Assembly (NCBI GenBank): GCA_001784555.1
Contig: MFRM01000026.1
Location: 1-52,921, forward strand
DNA: 52,921 bases
Direction of reading: 5' to 3'
Source: Candidatus Melainabacteria bacterium RIFCSPHIGHO2_02_FULL_34_12
Lineage (GTDB): Bacteria > Cyanobacteriota > Vampirovibrionia > 2-02-FULL-35-15
Below the pieces are notes generated by a model. The model was not told where the DNA came from, did not search any database, and was given only the letters and a program-made list of their open reading frames with translations. The translations under genes and the position numbers were made by a program. Shown one piece after another: positions 37,268 to 44,241 of this stretch. How positions within the stretch are numbered: the first letter of the stretch is position 1; each line of letters begins with the position of its first letter.

Positions 37268-37422
37268 TGACAGAATTAAAAATCGTAGCGTTTATGTCCA
37301 TGGTTTTTATTCCTTTTTTAGTTCTATTGAGAATATTTTATTTAAAGTTTGGGTACATTGAATTTTCAACTGGTAAAAAGAAAATAACATTAAAAGACTT
37401 TTTTGGTTTTTATAAAAATTAA
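37267..37422 (+). CDS. Small single-helix membrane protein (51 aa)
   Basis: A 51-aa frame, MTELKIVAFMSMVFIPFLVL then a basic segment and KDFFGFYKN. One transmembrane helix near the N-terminus is followed by a positively charged cytoplasmic-type tail. The start shares one base with the stop of the preceding small membrane gene (TAATG), which supports coupled translation and a real gene. It ends 3 bases before the convergent guaB3 gene. No family recognised. Confidence 0.5.
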   Translation: MTELKIVAFMSMVFIPFLVLLRIFYLKFGYIEFSTGKKKITLKDFFGFYKN

Positions 37423-37425
37423 ATC

Positions 37426-38625
37426 TTACTTCCCCATCCCTAATTTTTGGGCTTTTTGAAAAGTTTTTCCTTCAGAGAGAATTGACGGTGCCAGAACTAC
37501 TTCTACTTGCTGCATTTCTTTTATGTTTTGTGCACCAAGAGTTGACATAGATGTTTTAAGTGCTCCGACAAAATTCTGTGTACCATCATCAAGTCTGGCT
37601 GGTCCAAGTAATATTTCTTTTAATGTACCAATTGATCCTACTTTAATTCTGGTCCCTCTAGGAAGAACTGGACTTGGTGTTGCCATTCCCCAATGAAATC
37701 CGTTTCCTGGGGCTTCTTTTGCTTTTGCAAATGGCAAGCCTATCATTACTGCATCTGCTCCACATGCTATGGCTTTACAAACATCTCCACCTGTACCCAT
37801 TCCACCATCGCCGATTATATGAACATATCTTCCTGTTTTATTAAAATAATCATCCCGTGCTGCTGCACAGTCAGCGATAGATGTAGCCATTGGTACTCCG
37901 ATTCCTAAAACTCCACGACTGGTACAGGCAGCTCCTGGACCAATTCCTACAAGTACTGCACTGGCACCAGATTTCATATGTTCTAGTGCTACATCATAAG
38001 TCACACAATTACCAACAATTACCGGGATAGACATTTTTTGTATAAAATCTTTTAAGCTAAAAGTGGCTTGTGGATCTGTAGACCTATGTTCAATCGACAC
38101 AACCGTGCTTTGAACTACAAAAATATCTGCACCACTAGACTGGGCAAGTGGACCATAAATATTTGCAACATTTGGCGTAGAAGAAACTGCACAAATTCCA
38201 TCAGTATTTTTAATTTCTTTAATTCTTTTTTTAATTAATTCATCTTTTACTGATTCTTTATAAAGTTCTTGCATTAAAGGCACAAAACTATCATTATCTG
38301 CATCTGAGATTTTCTTTAGTATTTCTTTGTAATTTTCATATCTGGTATAGATACCCTGAAGATTTAAAACTGCAAGCCCGCCAAGTCTGGCTATTTCTGC
38401 TGCAGACTCAGGACTAACCACACTGTCCATTGCAGATGCAATTATTGGAAATTCAAATTTGTGTTTTCCTAAAATAAAACTGGTGTCGCAAAGCTCAAGA
38501 TCTAAAGTAATTTTTCCAGGCACAAGAGATATTTCATCAAATCCATAAGTTTTTCTCGCAAGTTTTTTGCCACCGATTAAAGCTCTTCCCTGAACTGTTT
38601 GATTTTCATCTCTCAATGCCACCAT
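37426..38625 (-). CDS. guaB3: GuaB3-family IMP dehydrogenase-related protein
   Basis: A 399-aa member of the IMPDH/GMP reductase TIM-barrel superfamily, GuaB3 type. It opens with YGFDEISLVPG and IIASAMDSVVSPESAAEI. It lacks the CBS-domain insertion of classic GuaB and carries the catalytic loop GPGAACTSRGVLGIGVPM (Cys nucleophile in AACTS) and IIGDGGMGTGGDVCKAIACGADAVMIG. GuaB3 proteins are typical of cyanobacteria and actinobacteria; activity as IMP dehydrogenase or a related oxidoreductase is a family-level inference. CATAAT ends 8 bases before the ATG and there is no Shine-Dalgarno. Confidence 0.88.
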   Translation of the reverse strand: MVALRDENQTVQGRALIGGKKLARKTYGFDEISLVPGKITLDLELCDTSFILGKHKFEFPIIASAMDSVVSPESAAEIARLGGLAVLNLQGIYTRYENYKEILKKISDADNDSFVPLMQELYKESVKDELIKKRIKEIKNTDGICAVSSTPNVANIYGPLAQSSGADIFVVQSTVVSIEHRSTDPQATFSLKDFIQKMSIPVIVGNCVTYDVALEHMKSGASAVLVGIGPGAACTSRGVLGIGVPMATSIADCAAARDDYFNKTGRYVHIIGDGGMGTGGDVCKAIACGADAVMIGLPFAKAKEAPGNGFHWGMATPSPVLPRGTRIKVGSIGTLKEILLGPARLDDGTQNFVGALKTSMSTLGAQNIKEMQQVEVVLAPSILSEGKTFQKAQKLGMGK

Positions 38626-38716
38626 ATTAGTGAATTATGTTAACTCTTACAAATTAAAAATGGTAAAAATATAGAATTAATTTATATTTGATAACAGCAA
38701 AAAAATTATATATACA

Positions 38717-38917
38717 CTAGGCTGCTTTTTTCGTCACAAAAATATCAGCCAGTATTCCGTATACTTCACCTGTTGGGTAAGCTTCATAAAATCTGTTGTA
38801 TAGAAAATAAATGTAATTGAAAGCTACATCAGATGGTACATTTTGAAGCATCCTTAAATCGTCATCCCCTATCTTTTTTACAAAATCATCAACCAATCTT
38901 TTAACTGAATAGTTCAT
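38717..38917 (-). CDS. Small soluble protein of unknown function (66 aa)
   Basis: A 66-aa acidic/aromatic protein: MNYSVKRLVDDFVKKIG, then FNYIYFLYNRFYEAYP and a short C-terminus VTKKAA. It is predicted mostly helical. A very strong AGGGGGG Shine-Dalgarno lies about 9 bases before the ATG, so translation is likely efficient. It sits alone between guaB3 and the sigA terminator region. No family recognised. Confidence 0.6.
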   Translation of the reverse strand: MNYSVKRLVDDFVKKIGDDDLRMLQNVPSDVAFNYIYFLYNRFYEAYPTGEVYGILADIFVTKKAA

Positions 38918-39012
38918 TGATTTGCCCCCCTATAAATAATAATGAAACTATATTATGTTAAAGACATTGTTAAGATAATAAAATATCCTTTGGAATTAAC
39001 TTTCTGTTACAA

Positions 39013-39045
39013 AAGAAAAAAAGGCAGCTGAAGCTGCCTTTTTAC
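39013..39045 (-). terminator. Rho-independent terminator after sigA
   Basis: AAGGCAGCT (39021-39029) and AGCTGCCTT (39032-39040) form a perfect 9-base stem with a 2-base turn. On the minus strand it is followed by a run of eight T's. It lies 22 bases beyond the sigA stop. Confidence 0.9.
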
Positions 39046-39067
39046 ATAGATCACACAAATTTTTTAC

Positions 39068-40078
39068 TTAATGTGTTAAGTAACCTTCAAGCTTAGTACA
39101 TCTGTCAGGCTGTCTGAGTTTCCTCATAGCCTTAAATTCTATCTGCCTGACACGCTCTCTGGTTATGCCAAAAAGCTGCCCAACTTCTTCAAGGGTTCTT
39201 TCACGGCCATCATCCAGCCCATAGCGAAGCCTTACAACTTCTCTTTCTCTGGGCAAAAGAGAGTTTAAAACCTGCTCAATGTCAGACCTTAACAATTCAT
39301 CAGTAGCTGAACTGTCAGGCTGAGCTGATTCAGCATCTGCAATAAAATCCCCTAATCTGCTGTCTTCTTCCTTACCAAGAGGCGTTTCTAACGAAACTGG
39401 AGTCCTGTTTGCAGCTACAATTTCTTTAATCTTTTGAACTGAAACATCCATGGCTGCAGCCAGCTCATGTTCAGTCGGTCTGCGGTTTAAGCCCTGAGAT
39501 AACTCCCTGGTAATTTTTTTGAACTTATTTATGGTTTCAACCATGTGCACAGGAACTCTTATAGTTCTGGATTTATCAGCAAGAGCTCTGGTAATCCCTT
39601 GTCTGATCCACCAGGTGGCATAAGTAGAGAACTTATATCCACGTTCCGGATCAAATTTTTCTGCGGCACGGATTAACCCGAGATTTCCTTCCTGAATTAA
39701 ATCAAGAAACGGAAGTCCTCTGTTTAAATATTTCTTTGCAATGGAGACAACTAATCTCAGATTTGCTTGAACAAGTTGTCTTTTTGCAACAATTCCGTCA
39801 TATCCGCCATTTGCAATTCTTCGTGCAAGATCAATTTCTTCTTCTGCACGCAGAAGCGGGATTCTTCCTATTTCACGTAAGTATAATCTGATCGAATCAT
39901 CAGTTCCAAGTTCAAATTTTGGATCAAATAAATCAGCTTCCGAATCCCCAGAGTCTTCACGATCATCTCCAAGAAGAACATCACTGAATTCACTTTCAAT
40001 CTGCTGAAGCTGTTCTGCTTCAGGCAATTCTGCTTCTACTAGTATGTTAGCTATTGAACCTTCTGCAATATCTGCCAT
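39068..40078 (-). CDS. rpoD: RNA polymerase principal sigma factor (SigA/RpoD)
   Basis: A 336-aa sigma-70 group 1-like factor. Region 1.2 is [16 protein letters not shown]; region 2 includes [38 protein letters not shown] and [15 protein letters not shown] (-10 recognition/melting); region 3 holds [13 protein letters not shown]; region 4 has [17 protein letters not shown] (-35 helix-turn-helix). There is no region 1.1, and the N-terminal 55 residues are acidic. Its wording is strikingly cyanobacterial. I chose ATG 40078: AAAGAGG lies 5 bases upstream, whereas the GTG two codons earlier overlaps that ribosome binding site. A palindrome lies 80-120 bases upstream. Confidence 0.95.
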   Translation of the reverse strand: MADIAEGSIANILVEAELPEAEQLQQIESEFSDVLLGDDREDSGDSEADLFDPKFELGTDDSIRLYLREIGRIPLLRAEEEIDLARRIANGGYDGIVAKRQLVQANLRLVVSIAKKYLNRGLPFLDLIQEGNLGLIRAAEKFDPERGYKFSTYATWWIRQGITRALADKSRTIRVPVHMVETINKFKKITRELSQGLNRRPTEHELAAAMDVSVQKIKEIVAANRTPVSLETPLGKEEDSRLGDFIADAESAQPDSSATDELLRSDIEQVLNSLLPREREVVRLRYGLDDGRERTLEEVGQLFGITRERVRQIEFKAMRKLRQPDRCTKLEGYLTH

Positions 40079-40156
40079 ATGCACCTCTTTATTGACTTTT
40101 TACCCCTTAGTAAAAAAATTATTAATAGAAAAAATTAACTGGTCTTTAACCGACTA

Positions 40157-40196
40157 AACATTTTCAAAAAATGTTCAAATAAATTTAGAAAATGTT
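40157..40196. promoter_or_regulatory. Palindrome upstream of sigA, possible operator
   Basis: AACATTTT-CAA-AAAATGTT is a perfect 8-base inverted repeat (40157-40175), and a third half-site GAAAATGTT follows at 40188-40196. Three similarly spaced half-sites would suit binding of a dimeric regulator, but AT-rich palindromes arise easily by chance. The rest of 40085-40476 shows no gene or other structure I can support. Confidence 0.3.
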
Positions 40197-40476
40197 GGAG
40201 CGGCCTAACCTAATACTTTTTTTCTGCCCTATATTTATTTTTAATGTGCTTATTCAGCTTAAATGGGAGTAAGTATAAATCTTGTTTGGTCAGGTATTCA
40301 TATCTAACTATAACGTTGAAAAGTTAAATTGCAAAGGAATTTTTCTTAAATGATTGTTAAATTTTATTTACTGGAATACTTCATAATGAAGCCCAAATAC
40401 AGAGTAAGCTTTTATCTTAATTTAGGTTATGAATGTAAAATAAGAAAAAAATCAGGATTTTATCTGAAGTCAAAGG

Positions 40477-40645
40477 CTAGTACACCGTCAACTAAATAAT
40501 TAAGTGTCCCATTCACTGGGGGTGACGCCGGAAGGGAGGTGTCCATCCGAGGAGCTACTGCACCGCAGGATGGAGGGGAACCTGCAGGCGGCAGGACCCG
40601 CAGTGAATGGCGCAAGGCATGGAAACTTTGTTGACAATGTACTAG
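40477..40645. mobile_element. MITE-like structured element at the rlpA 3' end
   Basis: A 169-base GC-rich element in AT-rich surroundings. Terminal inverted repeats are CTAGTACACCGTCAAC at 40477 and GTTGACAATGTACTAG ending at 40645 (14/16). Inner arms CCCATTCACTGGGG (about 40508) and CCCGCAGTGAATGG (about 40599), plus CCATCC/GGATGG (near 40542 and 40573), make a long imperfect hairpin. Frames inside it are not plausible genes. The terminal CTAG overlaps the RlpA stop codon, so the insertion defines the end of that protein. CTAG at both ends may be a duplicated palindromic target. Confidence 0.8.
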
Positions 40646-41121
40646 GTCTCTGTTTCATCCTGGGTTATTGGGGTAAGTACCTGAAGCTTAATATAAGCTG
40701 TTCCATGTTTTTTTGCATCAATTTTCTCAGCAGCTTTTTCAGAAAGATCAAGGATTCTGTTTTTAATAAATGGACCGCGATCATTTATCCGAACAACCAC
40801 TGATTTATTATTTTTTAAATTAGTTACTAAGACTTTTGTATTAAAAGGAAGATAAGGGTGAGCTGCTGTAAGTTTATTCTTATTAAATTTTTCTCCATTA
40901 GAGGTTCTTCTACCGTGAAATTTATTACCGTACCATGAAGCATTTCCATACCAAATCTCTCCTCTTAAAGGTAATCTGTCATGCTTTTCGATTTTGGATT
41001 CTTCAGAAACTTCAGCAAGTACTGATGGTAAATAATTTAAAAACCCATAAGTACAAAGAATAAGTAAGTACAAAAATATAAATATGAATCTATCAGTATT
41101 ATTTTTATATAAGAAAGACAT
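40642..41121 (-). CDS. rlpA: RlpA-like double-psi beta-barrel protein
   Basis: A 159-aa exported protein. An N-terminal hydrophobic segment (about 11-33; FIFIFLYLLILCTYGFL) acts as a signal or anchor. A DPBB domain (about 55-150) has NASWYGNKFHGRRTSNGE, TAAHPYLPFNT and VVVRINDRGPF with the catalytic Asp of RlpA lytic transglycosylases. It cleaves naked peptidoglycan glycan strands during division. There is no SPOR domain. The stop codon TAG falls within the terminal repeat of the downstream MITE-like element, so residues after the domain may differ from the ancestral protein. Confidence 0.88.
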   Translation of the reverse strand: MSFLYKNNTDRFIFIFLYLLILCTYGFLNYLPSVLAEVSEESKIEKHDRLPLRGEIWYGNASWYGNKFHGRRTSNGEKFNKNKLTAAHPYLPFNTKVLVTNLKNNKSVVVRINDRGPFIKNRILDLSEKAAEKIDAKKHGTAYIKLQVLTPITQDETET

Positions 41122-41282
41122 ACTTTGAAACTTTTATCCTATAATCTCCGAATTTGCAATTTTATTTATAAATTGTTTATTTAATCTTTATTGAATTCAT
41201 CTAAATTCCCATTATTTTAGAAGATTATAGGATTTTAGGACTATTATTTGTAGTTTCATATTATTGAATTTAGATACAACTA

Positions 41283-43229
41283 TTAAATAGATTTTTCACT
41301 TATTTCTTTTTCAATTTTTACAATAAAATCTTCTAGATTAAATTTACCAAGATCTCCCTTTTTTCTCGCACGGACAGAAATATTGTTTTCTCTGGCTTCG
41401 TTATCGCCAATAATTATCATATAAGGAATCTTTTCAAGCTCGGCATCTCGTATTTTTGAATTTACTGATTCAGCGCGTGTATCAATTTCTATTCTTACGT
41501 TTTTTTCTTTTAAAGCTGTTGCAATTTTATTTGCATAATCAAGATGCCTGTCAGTTATAGGTAAAACAATGACCTGTTTATGAGAAAGCCAGAGCGGAAA
41601 CGCCCCTGCAAAGTGTTCTATTAAAACTGCTGCAATTCTTTCAAGGCTTCCAAAAATTGCTCTGTGAACCATTACTGGTTGCTGCTGAGAGCCATCTTTA
41701 TCCGTGTATTTAATATCAAATCTTTGAGGCAAATTAAAATCAAGCTGAATAGTTGCGCCCTGCCAGACTCTTCCAATTGCATCTTTTAATTTAAAATCAA
41801 TTTTAGGTCCGTAAAATGCTCCATCACCTGGATTCAGCTGATAATTAAGTCCATATCCTTTCAGTGCTTCCATAAGACCAGCTTCTGCAAACTCCCAATT
41901 TTCATTTGAGCCAATAGCATCCTTTGGTTTTGTAGAAAGCTCTGCACTATACTCAAGTCCAAACTTACTGTAAATCTCATCTACTAATTTGATTACTCCT
42001 TTTATTTCATCTACAAACTGATCTTTTCTACAAAAAATATGCGCATCATCCTGCGTAAATCCTCTGACTCGGGCAAGTCCGTGCATTACACCTGATCTTT
42101 CATATCTATAAACTGTGCCAAGTTCTGCAAGCCTTATAGGAAGGTCTCTGTAGCTGTGTCTGGTACTGTCAAAAATCTTTACGTGAAAAGGACAATTCAT
42201 AGGCTTTAAAACATATTCTTGGTCATCAATATTCATGTAAAACATGTTTTCTTTGTAAAACTCATTATGCCCTGAAATATTCCAAAGCTCATTTCGTGCA
42301 ATGTGCGGAGTATAAACAAGTTCATATCCGTTTTTTGAGTGAAGTTCCCTCCAGAAATTTTCAATCTGTGTTCTTACAAATGCAAGCTTTGGATGCCATA
42401 GAATAAGCCCAGGACCAGTTTCGTCCTGAATACTAAAGAGATCTAACTGGCGTCCTAGTTTTCTATGATCTCTTTTTTCTGCTTCTTCAAGTCTATTTAT
42501 ATATGCATCTAAATCTTCTTTACTCCACCATGAAGTTCCATAGATTCTCTGAAGCTTTTCTCTCGTTTCATCCCCATGCCAGTAAGCACCTGAAATTGAA
42601 AGAAGTTTAAAGGCTTTAATTTGTTTTGAAGTGGTGATGTGAGGACCTTTGCAAAAATCATTCCAGGTAGTTTTTCCATCCTTCTGTAATAAATAAAGGG
42701 TGGGATTATGATCTTTATGTTCATTTAAATTTTCAGCCTTGAACTTTTCTCCTATTTTTTTAAACTCTTCAATTTGTTTATCTGGATTTTCAACTTTTAC
42801 CTGTAGAAATTTTTGCTCTTCATCTACAATTCTCTGCATTTCTTTTTCAATTTTTAATAAATCTTCAGGAGTTAGCTGATGATCCCGGATTTCAAAATCA
42901 TAATAAAATCCATCTTCAATGGCTGGACCGTTTGCGATTTTTGCTGATTTAAAGAGATTTTGTACTGCAGCAGCTAAAACATGTGCACTACTGTGTCTTA
43001 AGAATTCATAGCTTCTCTCATCATCCTGCGTAATTATTTCAACTCTGTCTCCATCTTTTAAGACTGTGACTAAATCCTGTAATTCTCCATTAACAGACAA
43101 ACCAACACTTTTTTTAGCAAGACTATTACTTATAGACTTAGCCAGATCAAGCCCAGTGCTTCCAGTCGGTATTTCTTTTTTTGTACCGTCTTTTAAAATT
43201 ACTGAAATAGTGGTCTGGGTTTGAGACAT
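41283..43229 (-). CDS. thrS: Threonine--tRNA ligase
   Basis: A 648-aa class II aminoacyl-tRNA synthetase of normal length. The TGS domain is residues 1-65. The editing (SAD) domain has HSSAHVLAAAV, the HxxxH editing site. The catalytic core holds NCPFHVKIF (zinc-ligand Cys), RYERSGVMHGLARVRGFTQDDAHIFC (motif 2) and MVHRAIFGSLERI (zinc His, motif 3). The anticodon-binding domain is the last 110 residues. Its ATG shares a base with the pyrE stop, so the two are cotranscribed. No T-box leader is seen, because thrS has no leader. Confidence 0.97.
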   Translation of the reverse strand: MSQTQTTISVILKDGTKKEIPTGSTGLDLAKSISNSLAKKSVGLSVNGELQDLVTVLKDGDRVEIITQDDERSYEFLRHSSAHVLAAAVQNLFKSAKIANGPAIEDGFYYDFEIRDHQLTPEDLLKIEKEMQRIVDEEQKFLQVKVENPDKQIEEFKKIGEKFKAENLNEHKDHNPTLYLLQKDGKTTWNDFCKGPHITTSKQIKAFKLLSISGAYWHGDETREKLQRIYGTSWWSKEDLDAYINRLEEAEKRDHRKLGRQLDLFSIQDETGPGLILWHPKLAFVRTQIENFWRELHSKNGYELVYTPHIARNELWNISGHNEFYKENMFYMNIDDQEYVLKPMNCPFHVKIFDSTRHSYRDLPIRLAELGTVYRYERSGVMHGLARVRGFTQDDAHIFCRKDQFVDEIKGVIKLVDEIYSKFGLEYSAELSTKPKDAIGSNENWEFAEAGLMEALKGYGLNYQLNPGDGAFYGPKIDFKLKDAIGRVWQGATIQLDFNLPQRFDIKYTDKDGSQQQPVMVHRAIFGSLERIAAVLIEHFAGAFPLWLSHKQVIVLPITDRHLDYANKIATALKEKNVRIEIDTRAESVNSKIRDAELEKIPYMIIIGDNEARENNISVRARKKGDLGKFNLEDFIVKIEKEISEKSI

Positions 43230-43825
43230 TATTTTTTCGATCTTTCCATTACATCCTTTATATCAAAGAGATAATCATATTTAATTCCTGTTTTTTGAAA
43301 AGCTTCTCTTCCACCTTCATTTCTATCAACTATAGCTAAAACCTGTTTAACATTACAACCAAACTCAACTACTCTTTCAATTGCCTTTAATGATGAACCA
43401 CCAGTAGTAACGACATCTTCAAGTATTGCAACATTCAATCCTTTTTTTACTGGACCCTCAATCCATTTACTTGTACCGTGTTTTTTGGGTTCTTTACGTA
43501 CATAAAATGCATCGATCTTTTTTCCAAGCAAAAAACTAATTTGCGAGACACCACTTGCGAGTGGACATGCTCCTACTGCAATACCGCCAACTGCATTAAT
43601 GTTTTCATTTAACATTCTTAAAAATAAAACTGAAACCAGTGTCCCGCCCTCTGCATCTAAAGAGGTCAGCTTTCCATCAATATAATAATTGCTTTCTTTA
43701 CCACTTGCTAAAATTATTTTTCCTTCGATATAACTTTGTTTTGCAAGAATGCCCAGAAGTCTTGCCTTAAGTGTTTTTGTATCACTTTCCAAGATAGTAT
43801 TTATTTGTTGATTTGTTGTTATCAT
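43229..43825 (-). CDS. pyrE: Orotate phosphoribosyltransferase
   Basis: A 198-aa type I phosphoribosyltransferase: orotate plus PRPP gives OMP in pyrimidine synthesis. The PRPP-binding motif is VAILEDVVTTGGSSLKAI; KIILASGKESNYYIDGK is the substrate-side region and FYVRKEPKKHGT the catalytic flexible loop. Length is normal (about 190-215). It is translationally coupled to thrS through TAATG. The region upstream also contains the promoter of the divergent alkyltransferase-like gene, whose -35 and -10 overlap or abut the pyrE start codon. Confidence 0.95.
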   Translation of the reverse strand: MITTNQQINTILESDTKTLKARLLGILAKQSYIEGKIILASGKESNYYIDGKLTSLDAEGGTLVSVLFLRMLNENINAVGGIAVGACPLASGVSQISFLLGKKIDAFYVRKEPKKHGTSKWIEGPVKKGLNVAILEDVVTTGGSSLKAIERVVEFGCNVKQVLAIVDRNEGGREAFQKTGIKYDYLFDIKDVMERSKK

Positions 43826-43836
43826 TGATTTAGAAT
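43808..43836 (+). promoter_or_regulatory. Promoter of the alkyltransferase-like gene
   Basis: TTGATT (43808-43813), a 17-base spacer and TAGAAT (43831-43836) form a sigma-70 promoter. The ATG follows 9 bases later with no Shine-Dalgarno, predicting a near-leaderless mRNA. The -35 lies inside the pyrE coding start. Confidence 0.5.
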
Positions 43837-43845
43837 AATTTTACT

Positions 43846-44241
43846 ATGAAAACCTATGAAAAAATCTACAAGCTTGTAAAAAAAATACCAAAAGGTAAAG
43901 TTGCTACCTATGGTCAGATTGGACAAATGCTGGATTTAAATCCACGAGTGGTCGGATGGGCACTTAACAGGATAGCGAAAGGACGTATCGGCGAGCCGGC
44001 GAAACGGCGAAAGAATAACCGGGAGAAAAATCGCCGGTTCGCCCCACCTCCCCATCGCCGTATCGACAGTTCTATACCCTGGCAGCGTGTAATTAATTCA
44101 AAAGGCAGCATAAGTACAGATCGGCTCATGAATATTCCACTGGGACTACAAAAAACAATTCTTGAAAAAGAAGGAATAATATTTGATAAGCAAAATAAAG
44201 TAAATTTAAAAAGGTACAGATGGACAAAATTTAAAACTTAA
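43846..44241 (+). CDS. Alkyltransferase-like (ATL) DNA-binding protein with repeat insertion
   Basis: A 131-aa MGMT C-terminal-domain homologue. The winged-helix part KIPKGKVATYGQIGQML and the Arg-finger region PRVVGWALNR are intact. The alkyl-acceptor PCHR motif is replaced by PWQRV (78-82), the hallmark of ATL proteins, which bind O6-alkylguanine and recruit nucleotide excision repair. Between NRIAKG (residue 46) and SSIPW (about 75) lie about 29 extra residues rich in Arg, Lys, Pro, absent from family members. They are encoded by a GC-rich palindromic repeat inserted in frame. Normal ATLs are about 100-110 aa. Confidence 0.85.
   Translation: MKTYEKIYKLVKKIPKGKVATYGQIGQMLDLNPRVVGWALNRIAKGRIGEPAKRRKNNREKNRRFAPPPHRRIDSSIPWQRVINSKGSISTDRLMNIPLGLQKTILEKEGIIFDKQNKVNLKRYRWTKFKT
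43985..44069. repeat. GC-rich palindromic repeat inserted in frame in the ATL gene
   Basis: GGCGAGCCGGCG (43990-44001) pairs with CGCCGGTTCGCC (44032-44043) apart from one G-T position. The 25 bases from 43985 match the reverse complement of the repeat in the PNP gene at 22 positions. The stretch is far GC-richer than the gene around it. Its length keeps the reading frame and it contributes about 29 codons with no stop. Confidence 0.8.

Noticed and set aside
40507-40620. SRP RNA, 6S RNA or riboswitch in the GC-rich fold after rlpA
   Set aside because: It lacks the SRP Alu/GGAA tetraloop layout, the 6S central bubble and any riboswitch consensus I know. The inverted ends CTAGTACAYYGTCAAC explain it better as a MITE-like insertion.
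40504-40803. A 99-codon plus-strand frame crossing the MITE-like element
   Set aside because: It runs antisense into rlpA, and its first part is the repeat itself.
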